Positions 17,734 through 31,000 are shown, counted from the first letter of the stretch. The stretch is 64,000 nt of DNA from Trifolium pratense (GCF_020283565.1 NC_060061.1:40585362-40649361), one strand, 5' to 3'. Notes: generated from the letters alone by a model not told the origin. Translations and numbers: made by a program.

Positions 17734-19470
17734 TTCTTTGAGTTTCATCTCCTTGTTGAGGTAGAAAAAAAGGGGGTGACAATGAATGTTATCAACATAA
17801 TTTATATGTAATTCTTATATGCACATCTCGTACAATTTTAAAAATGAAACATTTGAACTTTGATTGTCATCTAGGACTTCCATGTGTGTAACAAAAATCT
17901 GTTTGAAACATTTCTGATTGCTTAGTTTGATATTTACACGTTCATGGTTCAAAGGCATTTGCTTGTTACTATGTCGGTTATTGGTTAAACCTTATGATTC
18001 CCCTCCTCTTCCTTCCTCTAGAACTTTGTCCATTCTTCCATAAATCATTTTAACTCCAATAGGAAGTAAACCCAAATTTATTTGAAAGTATGCAAATGCT
18101 CCAATGTTTACTATGGTAGAATAATTGATTAATGGGAATACCATAGTGAAAAGGTATTTTGTTTCAGCATTGCACAGGTTCTAAACAGTTAATTCCTACA
18201 ACTGAAACATTGTGGATTATTTACAATTGGGTACAAAGGAGGAAAGCTTGATTATGCAACCTCTATTTTTTTTTTTTTTTGAGAATGATGTGGCTGTGTT
18301 TGGGATGCATGCAAGATTTTGAGTAGAGTAATAAATTAATACATAGTATTTTGTCAGAAATTGTATAGAATATGGTCAAAAATAGTGTTTGAAGTCTAAA
18401 ACTTTTGTTAGATAAACTCTAGATTATTTCAATGTTTTTATAAGTCTCAATAAAAATGTGTTAATCATAATACTACTGCATGTGTTATTATTGATAGTAT
18501 GAAAAGAGAAGTCGTTATGTATATTTTTTGACATTCATGGATATGTTATGTCATTGAACAAAACTTTTATTGTCAACCAAAATGTGTTGTGTTGCGCTGC
18601 AACAACAAAATTTTTAGTCCAATGAAAGGGTATTAAATGTTGGAAATGAATTTGGTGCCATAGAAAAAAAACACAGCTTTAACATCGACCATTGCCACAA
18701 TTTATATAACATGATGACTATTTAGTTGCAATTTATCCTTTTCTTCTATTGTTTTATAGAGTTTTCAATTTTCCAAAATTAGTTAGGATATCAATAACAA
18801 ACTGAAGTTTGAATTTAACATATAATTGAAGCTAATCTTAATTATAAAATTGAAGCAAAATAAATTTGATCTATTTAAATTTTCAATCAAATATGATTTA
18901 TTCCTTAAATTAATCTTTCCAATTCGAATCTAAATTAACCCAAATTTGAATTTGAATTAAAAATATAATTGTTAAACTTAATTTTTATCGAGATAGCGAT
19001 CAACTATGATTTTTATTTGAGAAAAGTGGACAAATAGGCATTTCTGCCATGAAAAATTAAAGAACATCGTGGCATGAAAGTGAGAATTGATTTTGCTCCA
19101 CAAAAGCTAAGAATTGTAGCTTCAATGTTATCGCGTGTAATGTATAAGGTTGAAATCAATTCATGTTCATTGAAGCCAAACATCATATTTTAATGTCAAC
19201 TCATGTTTCAAATTCTATACTACCAATGAGAGAATTGGATGCTCTTAAATATAGTTCCAAACATAATAGTAATCTATCTGCAATGCTCCCTCCTCATCAC
19301 ACAGCCACCATCCGAGTGCAATGCTCCTTCCTCGTCACACAGCCACCACCCGATCCAAGAGTCACATTGCCCGTAACCCATCTTCAAAACCATAACTAGA
19401 TGCACTTTTGAATATCTTCGTCACACAGACACTTTTCTGCCATAATTGATAGTGATACTCACCTTCTGGG
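17734..19470. other. Intergenic, no gene recognised
   Basis: The sequence is AT-rich, beginning with BUD32 3' UTR. A short direct repeat of cctc(a/g)tcacacagccacca occurs at about 19289 and 19330. There are no coding frames with protein-like composition. Confidence 0.5.
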
Positions 19471-19827
19471 TGTTAAATATGCTTGGATCTCAACCCCAAA
19501 AGCTAGCTCAAAGGGTGAGGTTGCCCTCACATATTTATACACTTCACATCCCGGGAACCTAAGCAATGTGGGACTTCAAACAAATTCCAACAACACAAAC
19601 TACATATTCAACACCCACCCTCACGCCTAGCGTGGTCCTGGGTCAAATGCCCACATTACAGTCCTTAACCCGGCTCTGATACCATGTTAAATATGCTTGG
19701 ATCTCAACCCCAAAAGCTAGCTCAAAGGGTGAGGTTGCCCTCACATATTTATACACTTCACATCCCGGGAACCTAAGCAATGTGGGACTTCAAACAAATT
19801 CCAACAACACAAACTACATATTCAACA
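19471..19827 (-). mobile_element. TRIM: terminal-repeat retrotransposon in miniature (357 bp)
   Basis: Two 143-bp direct repeats (19471-19613 and 19685-19827) appear identical base for base and are bounded by tgtta...aaca, that is TG...CA. Read on the minus strand, the 71-bp interior starts with TGGTATCAGAGCC (19684-19672), the primer-binding site complementary to initiator tRNA-Met. It ends with the purine tract gcgtgagggtggg. This is a complete TRIM with no coding capacity. Its flanks (ctggg and tgtta) do not match. Confidence 0.92.
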
Positions 19828-20213
19828 TGTTAAAGTTCAGAGAGAAACACAAAGTGACGGCTAGGGTTTCAATAATATTATAATAGCATTGCTTAACAAA
19901 ATAAGGATTACAAAATAATTTATAATAATTCCTAATGGACTACTAAACTACTAACATATAAAGCCCAATACTTAAAGCCCTAATAATATTATTATCTAAC
20001 ACTTTCCCTCAAACTCACGATGCATTATCAGATAATCATCGAGAGTTTGTCAAACAAAAAACGAAAATCAAACTACTTAAATATTTTATTTCTAATACTA
20101 CCCCTCAAGCTAAAGCGTACTATAGCTTTGAGCTTGTTACAAATCAACCCGAAAATAAACTAAATTAACTAATAGCTTCAAATTCAAGTTCTTCAGATTT
20201 CAGACTTCGAATT

Positions 20214-20670
20214 GTGAGTATTCCCTCACCGGATTCAATGTGAGTATTCCCTCACTGGATTCAATGTGAGTATTCCCTCACCGGATTCAAATTTCAAATT
20301 GTGAGTATTCCCTCACCGGATTCAATGTGAGTATTCCCTCACCGGATTCAATGTGAGTATTCCCTCACTGGATTCAATGTGAGTATTCCCTCACCGGATT
20401 CAAATTTCAAATTGTGAGTATTCCCTCACCGGATTCAATGTGAGGATTCCCTCACCGGATTCAATGTGAGTATTCCCTCACCGGATTCAATGTGAGTATT
20501 CCCTCACCGGATTCAATGTGAGTATTCCCTCACCGGATTCAAATTTCAAATTGTGAGTATTCGCTCACCAGACAGATTGCGAGCTTTCGCTCACCAGACA
20601 GACAGATTGCGAGCTTTCGCTCACCAGACATATTGTGAGTATTACCTTAACTCACCAGACAGAACCAGAT
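20214..20670 (+). repeat. Hierarchical minisatellite, 26-bp unit
   Basis: Twelve copies of gtgagtattccctcaccgga + ttcaat occur, grouped 3, 4 and 5. Each group closes with a longer unit containing aaatttcaaatt. About four degenerate copies (gcgagctttcgctcacc) follow. Each unit contains the inverted pair gtgag/ctcac, so transcripts could fold. Confidence 0.9.
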
Positions 20671-20851
20671 AGAACTAGCCATAACAAAACAAAATAAACC
20701 GCAAGAAACTAAACTAAACATCAAACCAAACCAATCCAATTTCAAACCAAACGAACCGAACCAATGGAAAAATCCAAAGTCCAAACTTTACCAAACCAAA
20801 TTGTTCCAATCCAAACCGAACCAAATCAAATCAATCCAAACCAGAGAAAAG

Positions 20852-20955
20852 TACAATGCAATTAGAAGAAGAAGCCAGGGAGAAGTACGATGCAATCAGA
20901 AGAAGCCAAAGAGAAATACAATGCAATTAGAAGAAGCCAGAAAGAAGTGCAATCA
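20852..20955 (+). repeat. Purine-rich tandem repeat, about 3 copies of 33 bp
   Basis: The repeated core is agaagaagccag followed by (g/a)agaa(g/a)ta(c)aatgcaat. It lies inside the non-coding LTR element and yields a low-complexity open frame that is not a gene. Confidence 0.7.
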
Positions 20956-21619
20956 GAATAAAGAATCAAACAAGACCAAACTACACCATCAAACGAACTA
21001 ATAACAAAACAAACCAAAGACAATAACCCAAGCAAACCAACAAAAGAGCCAAATATATTATCAACCATTGTTACTATACTTCAGTAACCAAAAGAATTGT
21101 ACGGTGCACAAAAGTTCCTCACCGTATGATGCATCTTTTTTTTTTTTTTTTCCTCTTCAAATGACAATGGATTAACAACAAACATGTGCCACTTTCACTT
21201 GTTTGAACGAAGCACATGATCCAAAATTCCAAAACAACAAGCCTTCATACCCAACTTAAGATCCAGCCAATACCCTTTTATTCAAACAATGAACCAATAT
21301 ACCAACATATAGAGATTGCAAACTACACGGTACACATAGAATAAGAAAAGGAGGAGACAATATGAGATGCTTACGGTGCTAACAATTTCGACAGAGATGA
21401 GAAACTATTTCCTCTACATCAAATTTTCGGCAACAAATATATTCCCAATTTTTTGTTGGGAACTCAACAGCGGAAACTATGGGTGCTTCAAGGCGGATCG
21501 AAACATGCTCTTGATACCATGTTAAAGTTCAGAGAGAAACACAAAGTGACGGCTAGGGTTTCAATAATATTATAATAGCATTGCTTAACAAAATAAGGAT
21601 TACAAAATAATTTATAATA

Positions 21620-22086
21620 GGGAACCTAACCACTCCGACCACCCATCCTTAACCCAAAATCCCCTCACACTAAGTTCAGAATCACGATTCACAAGGTAAC
21701 TTCATCCCATCACTGAGACACATAACCCCGCAATCTCAGCCCTGCAACTACAGCTTGGACATCCCCATAACCCTACTACTGAAACAGAACCACCAACACT
21801 GAGACGTGACGACTACAATAAGTTGTTGCACTGATGTCAGAGCTTGTGCCACGCCTTAAAAAAATCTTAATCTTAATCTTAATCTTAATACTATACATTT
21901 GAGGCTTATTTTATAATTCCTCATTTAATTGTCACGTACACATGGCACTTCCCACAAAGAATATATGCAATTGCAATTATTTTGTTTATTAAAAAAGGAA
22001 AGAATTAAAAACTTTTTTTTTGTGAGGTCATTTTTAGAATGCTTGAATCATGATTAGTCAATCACAAATTTTTCTTTACGTAATTC
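21620..22086. other. Intergenic, no gene recognised
   Basis: The first 200 bases are C/A-rich without a coding frame, followed by AT-rich sequence with (cttaat)n near 21865-21890. Confidence 0.4.
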
Positions 22087-22848
22087 TTGATACTATCTTT
22101 TATAAATTTATTTTCTACTATTTCCTTTTTCAATTTTTTTTTATTTCCTTTTTCAATTTAAATAATAGAGAAAATAATTAAAAACAAATTCTAAAAATTG
22201 TAGTTAGTTTATATATTTTATATAAATAAAATATTTGTAAAATTATTTTTATAATAGTAATAATAATTCACGAAATTATTTAAAAGTTAATAAAGTTTTC
22301 AAAGTTTATTTTAGTAAAGTTTGTGTGTTAAATATTAAATTTCCTACAAAAAGTCATAAGATGACATTGACTGAAAAAAGAATCAATATATTTGTTGATA
22401 CTATCTTTTATAAATTTATTTTCTACTATTTCCTTTTTCAATTTTTTTTTATTTCCTTTTTCAATTTAAATAATAGAGAAAATAATTAAAAACAAATTCT
22501 AAAAATTGTAGTTAGTTTATATATTTTATATAAATAAAATATAAAATATTTTCTTCGAATTTTTGTGTAGTGCGTAACAAACTAATTTTTTTTAATAAAA
22601 TTAAATAAATAAACGAATTTATTTATAAAAATATAAAAGATTAAATATTTTCTTTGTTATTTTTTATAATTGAATGAATTTTTATGAGATTCATTGTTTA
22701 TAATAGTAATAATAATTCACGAAATTATTTAAAAGTTAATAAAGTTTTCAAAGTTTATTTTAGTAAAGTTTGTGTGTTAAATATTAAATTTCCTACAAAA
22801 AGTCATAAGATGACATTGACTGAAAAAAGAATCAATATATTTGTTATT
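22087..22848 (+). repeat. Tandem duplication of about 308 bp, second copy interrupted
   Basis: Copy 1 (22087-22394) recurs as 22395-22542 plus 22700-22848 and appears identical. In copy 2 a short AT stretch is replaced by 157 bp (22543-22699) that also occur at 23889-24045. No gene is involved. Confidence 0.85.
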
Positions 22849-23417
22849 AATCCGTTTAATTGCATATTATGGATAAAATTACTTATATACCCCTTTTTTT
22901 CCTATATAAATGGTCTTTGGTTGAACATTCAAATCACACATTTTCCATCTCTTTTCTCTTTAGTTATTTTCTTTGTATTATTTTCAATTTATCTTATTTT
23001 CATCTTAATCTTAATCTATACTCATCATTCATTTCAATTTTTGCAGATGTGGAACTCAAAAGAAGAATATAAATGATATGCGAACTCTAAAGAAATTGGA
23101 CCAGATACATTTTGATCATAATGTATGAGTTTTAAGTGATGTTTAATCTACCTCACAAGTATTTTGAGTGTAAATTAATTTTAAAGATGTAATGTGTATT
23201 TTTTATTTTATAGAAAAGGTGTAATATATTGTTAATACTATTTCACAGCTTAAGAAATGGTGTTGCTTTGATTGAAAGATTATGTTATTGCTTTAATATA
23301 ATTTACTTTTTCAATACTAACTTTCATCCATTTATTTTGATTTTCTTAAAGAGTCTTTCTTATACATATAATATATCATAACGAATTTATAGAAAGGTGT
23401 TTTCAATGAAAATGTGT

Positions 23418-23418
<1 letters not shown>

Positions 23419-23497
<79 letters not shown>
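23419..23497. repeat. (TA)n microsatellite, about 39 units
   Basis: This is an uninterrupted TA run directly left of a MITE. Confidence 0.95.
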
Positions 23498-23499
<2 letters not shown>

Positions 23500-23500
<1 letters not shown>

Positions 23501-23682
23501 TTGCTATTTAGTAAGAAATATTTATACAAGAAAGAGAAGAATCCACAAAATTAGGGAATTTGACCAATCAAAAATTGGCTAACCATACATGGGAGAGAGA
23601 GTGATTATAAATTGACCAATCAAATATTGCCACATAAAATTCTTCTCTTTCTTGCATCAAAAAATTCTTGCTAAATAGCATT
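23500..23682. mobile_element. MITE with ttgctatttag termini (about 183 bp)
   Basis: The left end ttgctatttagtaagaa and the right end ttcttgctaaatagca are inverted complements. Inside them, acaagaaagagaagaat and attcttctctttcttg are also inverted. It sits at the edge of the TA run; the superfamily is not decided because the AT flanks hide any target duplication. Confidence 0.7.
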
Positions 23683-23888
23683 TTCCATATATATATATAT
23701 AATAAATTATAAAATATTTTATATTTTTTTGGTTACATATAAAATATTTTATATGAATTCTCATACAGGATGTAACAATGTTAATTTTTTTTAATGAATT
23801 CAAATAAATAAACAAATTTGTTTATAAATATATTTAACTTCAAGTATAAATAATGGTACCTCACTAATTTATAAAATAAATAAATTAT

Positions 23889-24045
23889 AAAATATTTTCT
23901 TCGAATTTTTGTGTAGTGCGTAACAAACTAATTTTTTTTAATAAAATTAAATAAATAAACGAATTTATTTATAAAAATATAAAAGATTAAATATTTTCTT
24001 TGTTATTTTTTATAATTGAATGAATTTTTATGAGATTCATTGTTT
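23889..24045 (+). repeat. Source or second copy of the 157-bp segment inserted at 22543
   Basis: This stretch matches 22543-22699 throughout by eye, in the same orientation, about 1.35 kb away. Confidence 0.85.
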
Positions 24046-24294
24046 TTATTTAAAAGATTAAATATATTTTTTTTATATTTTTTGTTGATTTTCTTTGTTT
24101 TTATTTTTGTCATACATAAATAACATTAAATTGATTCCATTTTTAAGAAATTTTTGGCTCCTTTTTTTTTGGTCAAGATTTTTTGGCTTCCTTTAATAGA
24201 TTGAATATTGAATTGAAAGATATAATATTAATAATTAATAAAATCAGATTTTCAGATAAACATTAATAATTAACATTTAATTGATTAAGATTTT

Positions 24295-24439
24295 TTTTTT
24301 GTTGATAGACGAAATGACAAAGTCATTGAAAACTCACACACACACACACAAAGTGGAGTGACCGGGGTTCGAACCCCGGTCCAGACGTCCGACACTAGCA
24401 ATTTTGACATTTCTGCCAGTTGAGCTAGGATTTGTGGAC
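24295..24439 (-). mobile_element. tRNA-derived SINE (145 bp) with perfect 16-bp target duplication
   Basis: On the minus strand it starts gtccacaaatcc and has an A-box TAGCTCAACTGG (24427-24416) and a B-box inside ccGGGGTTCGAACCCC (near 24377-24362). A (GT)n stretch and an A-tail (T run from 24295) follow. The duplication aattgattaagatttt flanks it at 24279-24294 and 24440-24455. The intact promoter boxes and perfect duplication suggest a young copy. Confidence 0.88.
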
Positions 24440-24455
24440 AATTGATTAAGATTTT

Positions 24456-25680
24456 ATGAGAGTATTTTCTTTTTTTGAGAAAATTGTGTATATTAATCTA
24501 TAGCTACATACATGCTATATATTTTAGGACAATTTTAAGTCTCAATTAATGATCATGTACACATGACTTTCACTAAAAAGACAAATATAATATTTCATTT
24601 AAGTTGCATATTTAAAAAGGAAATAATTCAAATTCAAATCATTATTATTACAAATTCAAATAATTTGAAAACTCGAATAAATTATTTTTACTTGCAGGAT
24701 ATCTTTTTTTTTTAACAAAAAACAAGTTTAAGTTTTTATTTTAAACAAAAAATTATTATAAATTATATTAAGGAAATAAAATGAATGAATTTATATATGA
24801 TCTATATTTATACTCATATTAATACGACACCCTTTTTTTTAAAAAAATTAAACAAAACATATATTTATACTCATATATTACTATGATGACTTATATTTTT
24901 TTTTATCCTATTTTTTTTAGTCATATATTAATGCAAGGCTTATTTTATTTTATTGTAATTTATATGAGACCGATACTTATAGTCATATCAAGGTCGGCCC
25001 TGCACAAGTGCAGGGTGAGCTACGCAGCCGGGCCTCCAATTTTTGGGGGCCTCAAAAAAAATTTACATGGTAATAGGTCTCTAACAAAATAAAGAGATTG
25101 ATTTAAAAAAATAAAAAATAGTAGTAGATTTTAACATGAAGTTTTACTGCTGCTCTATTATGTTACAAAAAAGAGACAATGATTATCATTTGAAAAATAT
25201 ATAATATGAAGACTTGATCAACAATTTTGCTTAAAAAATTGCTAGAATTGAGGGTTTTTTTTTTAGGGATAATAGGTGTTTACCCCCTTGCAATTTGGAC
25301 GAGTTTTGATTTACCCCTGTAATATTTATATAGATTTTTTTTTTAATTTATACGGGGCCTCTATTTTTACTCATATATTAATACATTGAATTTTTTAATA
25401 ATTTATGTGATGATCTACTTTTATTTTATTTGGAGGGTATTTATGTGTACAATTAAATAACATAAGCTATATTCGGGAAATTTCTTTAATTTATTTATGT
25501 TTCATGTTTATTTTACTATAGATATTATAAGACTAATTTAACTTTTTTGTTTGTTTGGAGGCTTTTTTTTAAAAAAAATTATACGGGTGGCTATAGTTTT
25601 ACTCATTTTTGTTTGTAATTTATATGAGAGCATATATTATTTTTACTCATAGATTAATACATGACTTATATTTCTAACTC

Positions 25681-25745
<65 letters not shown>

Positions 25746-28004
25746 TGATGACCTTTTCGTTGCTAATTTATACGGGGGGGTCTATTTTTATTCGGTTCAA
25801 ACTTTCAAAACAAAATCTTCACTAAAAATGTCATGCATTTAAAATTGTGTTAGTTGCTTCTACTTATTGTGTAATATTTTTATGTTGATGTTGTCCTTCT
25901 AAATTATATACTTAAATAAAGTGAGTTTACCACGATTAATATTATTCACATTAGAGAAGTCAAATTTCAAGATCAATTCTAAAATATATTTGTTTTATAT
26001 TCAATTATTAATTGTGTTTCTAATTTTATTATTCACGTTTTTATCCCGTGCAGGAATTCCCGTGGAGATTTTTCTATTTGCGGTTCCAAAGACGGGAATT
26101 TTTCTCTCGCGGGAATGGGGGAGAAAGTCCCCCTAATGGAGGTTTGGAGATGGGGACATGATTCTATCCCCCACCCTTTGAAGACTCCGCCTCATATTTG
26201 TTGCAACTTTTGTCTCAACCCATATTTTGTTTTTTCTAAGAATGGTAATTTTTGGCATCCTAAAAGGTGATTTATATTCTCCAACATTAAATCTAAAGAT
26301 GAAATATCACATTTAAAATCAAAATTCACCGCTTCTGACAAAAAAATCGTCACTTTTAGGGCAAAAAATATGAGTTATGACCAAAATTGTAAAAAATGTG
26401 AAAATAGAGGGACCAAAAAGTTTAATTTTAAAATAAGGGAACCAAACGTGCAATTAAGGCTTTTTTTTTAATGTTGATGTGTCCCGTGTGAACTGTGGGG
26501 ATCTATGGGGATGGAGATGCGAAAGAATATTCCCTAAAATGGGAATGTAGATGGGGATGATCGGATCTTTTTAGATGGTGGAGAAGGAAGTGATGATGTA
26601 CTCTCCGCTCAATCTTTATCCTGTTGACATCCCTATACATGTAAAACACATGGCTATTTGATTATGATAAGTTTCCATTTTTTATTTTTAACATAATTTT
26701 GCTAACACGTTTAATATGTAACATATATACAGGGTGATGTTTATAAAATATTAAAGACATGTCACTTTTATATTTGAGAAGGAAATAAAAGTGATTGCTA
26801 ACTTTGTAGTCCGACCGGTTGAATCGGAAACTAGACCTATGTATGATATAAATTGGGCTGGAAACTACAAAACCAAACAACCAACCAAAAAATTGGAAGA
26901 AAATCAACGAAGCGGAAAAGGGAAAAATCGACGGTTCGATTTATGTCTACTCTATTTTTATTTCTTTCCCTGAGTTATGTCTATGTCCCCATATTTTTTT
27001 TTTGGATACAAAAGGGGCTGAAAGCCATGTCCCCATTTTCTATTTTCCTTTTTTAATAAACTTTTAGTTTATGGAAAAAATTAATTATAAAATAAAATAA
27101 TAATGAAATAAAATAATAATACGTAAATAACACAATATTTATTAAACCTATTAAAAAAAACATTCAGACAAATTTGTAGCCCGTGCTTGGCACGGGTGTT
27201 CATACTAGTATATCTTAAACTGACTATGATAGGACTCGATCTCGATTATGACTGAACATTGATCAATAAAATAAAATAGTAGAATATAGTAGTGAATAAA
27301 AAGTCTTATTGCTGGAAATAGCTAGAGTTCATGTGGGATCTAGCTCACAATACAAATAAAAGATTAAAATGAAAGGAAATAAGTTGTAACTGATAAGGGA
27401 GGCACTTTGAGAGGCCTTAGCTCTCCTAGGGTAAAATTCACCACTCAAATCATGCATAAAAAACAATGGCAGGAAAACATTCTCCTATTTAATCAATCAG
27501 GTCTAGATTTACTTTCTCTTCCCTCGCCGAATAAGGAAACATTCCTATAAGGGAATGATTAGCTGTATCATTCTGCCCACATTTCCTTTTATAAAATCTG
27601 TCATAACTATCAGACTACACTTTATTTGATTCAACGAACGAAAGGAGAGGGGAAGGGTTTTATCAGAGGAGAGATTGTGATTTGATATTCTATTCAATAA
27701 AGGGCAGGGAAGGAGTGAGATAAAACCTCTTGTTTGGTTAATAGAGGGAGATAAAATATTCTTATAGTAACGAAATGTTTTAGATGTACAAAATCTGAAA
27801 CAGACTCATTACACTGCCTTTGAGAACAATTTTTAAAGCAAATTAAACAGATTAAACTGGATCGTACAAATAATAACACAACTGTATCCTATCCTATGAG
27901 GAATATAGCGCACAAAAATAAGAAACATCTATATTATTATGGATGACAGTCAGAAGACATCGCATTGGTTAATTTTTTTTTAATAATAATGCATCTGGTG
28001 TCTG
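24456..28004. other. Gene-poor stretch of degraded DNA elements
   Basis: No gene is recognised in 3.5 kb. A hAT-like end (aaggtcggccctgcac, 24990 on) is followed by repeated 'tatacgggg' and 'tttactcatatatt' motifs. A (TA)n run spans 25687-25741. Around 26040-26640 the two ends are G/C-rich with gggaat and ggggatg motifs, resembling a degraded hAT-type element ending gttgacatccct. A palindrome cccgtgcttggcacggg lies at 27184-27200. The final 300 bases are 3' flank of the DAP3 gene. Confidence 0.4.
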
Positions 28005-31000
28005 TCATCGCATGAAAGGAACTAACCCTCTCATCTCTGTTCCATTCCCGTTGCATAGGAAGTAAATTTTCTTCCAATTTTCTTCTGAGAATGCTTCACG
28101 GCGAATAAGCCTCTGCCTGTCAAATATGAAAAACAAGAAACTCAATAATATGAAATACAATTTTCAAGCTAAGAAGTTTGTTTGTGCAGTATCAATAAAA
28201 AAAAAAAATATATGAAAGAAATATTATTTCAAAAGATATTAATTCCACTAACTATAACCTTATACTAGAGACAAAAAACTTAGAGGTGTAATTCAAAATA
28301 CGAAGAAAAATAATATTTCTGCTTAAGGACTAGAGTAAGATATAATATACAAAGGACATTAAACAATTGACCACTTGCTGAAGAAACACTTATACGTGTA
28401 CAATGCATCTCTCTATGCATGTCTACAATGCATGCTGGAAAAATTATAGACATACACTGCATATCGGAAATGTCCAACAATTATACATTTCATATAGGAA
28501 AAATAAATTAGATAGACACAAATTTAGACAACTTGTTTTACACTGATTAATTAATTAAATGATGTCTTTTCTATCTGCTATACACTGGAAACTGTTATTG
28601 TTGTACTATAAGTAATGCTTACAAACCTTAAATAATAATGACAAACAGTCTCGGCTTCTTCTAAACTGTATCGAGGAAACATAGCACGAGCATCTACTGG
28701 AACATCTGGTAAATATTGACGAAGCTTTCCTACAGCTGTTGAATGAGAAAAAGCCCCTACCATCATATCATCATGCTTCATTGACCTAAAAGCATTAACC
28801 TGCAAATATAAGGAGAAAGCATTTAATGTAGCCTATTTTCCAGGGGAAGAAGTTTTATCCGTACAAGAATATATAGCTGGCATTGTCTAACCATGGTAAT
28901 TTCTTTAGCATGTATTGACCGGCATGAACGAATTGTGACAGGTTCCTCATACTCGCTGAATGTAAACCAGCTATTATACTGGAAACAGGCAATTACAGCA
29001 AATAAGACAAAATATATAGCATAAGTGCATAACCCAATTGAGAACAAATAATTTCAAAGAATGAACATCATCTTAAAATCAAGGAATATAATTCTCACTT
29101 GATCAATTGCAATAAGAACAGGCATGTCTTTAACAAGTGATAACTCTTTCCTCAAACGAACTACCACTCCAACAGCTGCATGTGTTTGTTCAATGCCAGT
29201 CTTCACCAGCTCATATAACATTGTACCTTCAGGAATCGCCATGGAATCAACATCTTTCAACCATCCAACACCAGCACCCTCACCTAATGGGATTGGATCA
29301 AATATTTGGCACGGCAGTTCCTTTAGGTAAGATTCATTGTATTTCAAAAAATCCTGCAAGAAATGATCCACATTAAAAGTAACTCTCAGAAACGAACGAA
29401 GGAAGCCGATAATAAAATGATGTTAATCGTTATTAACATCAATATGCAAAATACAAATGAACAGCCAAAATCAAAATAATCAAATTGAGAACATTGTTTC
29501 CTTCATCAATATCAATTTTAATTTTTCTTTATAAAACATCTATATGTGTCTACCCATATAGAGGTTTAGCATTACACTAACCTAGTAGCGTAGTACTTAA
29601 CAATTTTATATGACATGTCCCAACAGCCGAAATGATAGCTGTTGCACGTAACATTATTGTTTCACATAGGTAGCTTAATTGCAAAGTTAAGGGACACTGA
29701 AGGAGTTTCAACTGGGAGGTACATAGTTCAAATCCTGGAAACTAAAATTATCATAAATTTGCGGACATTTGTCCATTAAAAATGAAGATATTATTGTCAT
29801 CGTTGGATAATGTGGATTGAGTTCTAGCCTGCATATCATGACAATATATAAGGATAGGGTCATGCTAACAACTTCCCTAAGGGCATTAGTTAAGCAAGAA
29901 AAAAATAGTAACTTTGTATTGGAAATGACAAATTGTAAACGTCAAAAAAGTTGACCACACAACTTTTCAACTCAAATTTTCTATATTCCTTTCCTTAACA
30001 TTCTCTCCAATTATTCAGGAGAAGAAAGAGGGGTGCACAAAAATAGTTGGGAAATGAGAGAGATGACAGACAAGTGGAATCATTCTTATTTATTTGCTAA
30101 ATAACTACATTTCTAAGAATTGGAACTGTACTTCTTATAGGTAAACTACCACAACTCAATTAGGCATTTAGGCAAACAAAAGTGTAATACTACAGGTGCC
30201 CAAATGACACTGGAGTAACAACAAATTGAGCAGCCAATACTAACTCAAAGAGTTGGCAACCATCCTAGGAAACTAACTGAACAACCTCTATAAATTAATT
30301 CGATGTTGCCAAAGCATCGCCAAGAAAACACATTTATATCATTCATTTATCCTCTTTGAAACGTTGTCAAAACCGGATTTCCAATTAAAAAGTGTGTTTC
30401 GCATACATACACTCACACACACAACGAAAATACAATGATACAACAATGGTAAAGCTATAAATAGTAAAACTCTTAGTCTTACTTTGAGAACATTCTCGGC
30501 CTGGACAGGTGTGTCCCATAGATCTGTTTGTGGATGCTTATAGAAAAATCCTCCATGAGTCCATTCCTTTGCTTGAGGAACATAGAAAACTAACCAACCT
30601 TCTTCTCTAGCCCACTGAACAAGCATTGCAAGCGCAATGCTCTTCCCACAGCTAACAGGACCATCTAAAATAACTTGCTTCCTAACTTTGACCCCTAAAT
30701 ATTTTTTAAATGGCAAATAAATCAAATCGTGTACCATTTATTTTTCTAAAATGGCAATCATTGCCACAATATCAACGTCCACAACTTAATCACAGCTACA
30801 ATTTAGACTCATCAACATAAAAAATAATTGTGTAATACGAAAGTATAAGCACAAAGAGCTCACCTTTACCATGAGGTGACGACATTGGTGGATCAACCAC
30901 ACGTCTGAAGTTATCACGAAGATCCAAAAAGCTCTGGCGAACAAGCAAAGCAGTTCGCTTAGAGTCCTGAAACTCCTTCGACATACCCACCGGCAACCCT

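Larger units (their letters stand above)
19828..21619 (-). mobile_element. Non-coding LTR retroelement, one LTR truncated
   Basis: A 174-bp terminal repeat (19828-20001, tgttaaag...ctaaca) recurs as its first 100 bases at 21520-21619. On the minus strand the right repeat is followed by TGGTATCAAGAGC (21519 downwards), a Copia-style primer-binding site. The left repeat is preceded by a purine tract (tttgagggaaag on the minus strand). The 1.5-kb interior has no gag or pol, only minisatellites and purine-rich repeats, so it depends on other elements for movement. The outer repeat breaks off at 21619. Confidence 0.8.

Noticed and set aside
20214..20670. CRISPR-like array of regular repeats
   Set aside because: The units are contiguous minisatellite copies without unique spacers, in a plant retroelement.
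22684..23076. 130-codon open frame
   Set aside because: It runs through duplicated AT-rich repeat sequence with a hydrophobic low-complexity composition; no family is recognised.
23332..23529. Open frame encoding poly-Tyr-Ile
   Set aside because: It is translation of a TA microsatellite; the same applies to 37749-37994.
24360..24430. Possible tRNA gene on the minus strand
   Set aside because: It has A and B boxes but no foldable acceptor stem and is flanked by target duplications with an A-tail, so it is a SINE.
29124..29376. Plus-strand frames of 68-79 codons
   Set aside because: They are antisense shadows of DAP3 exon 4.
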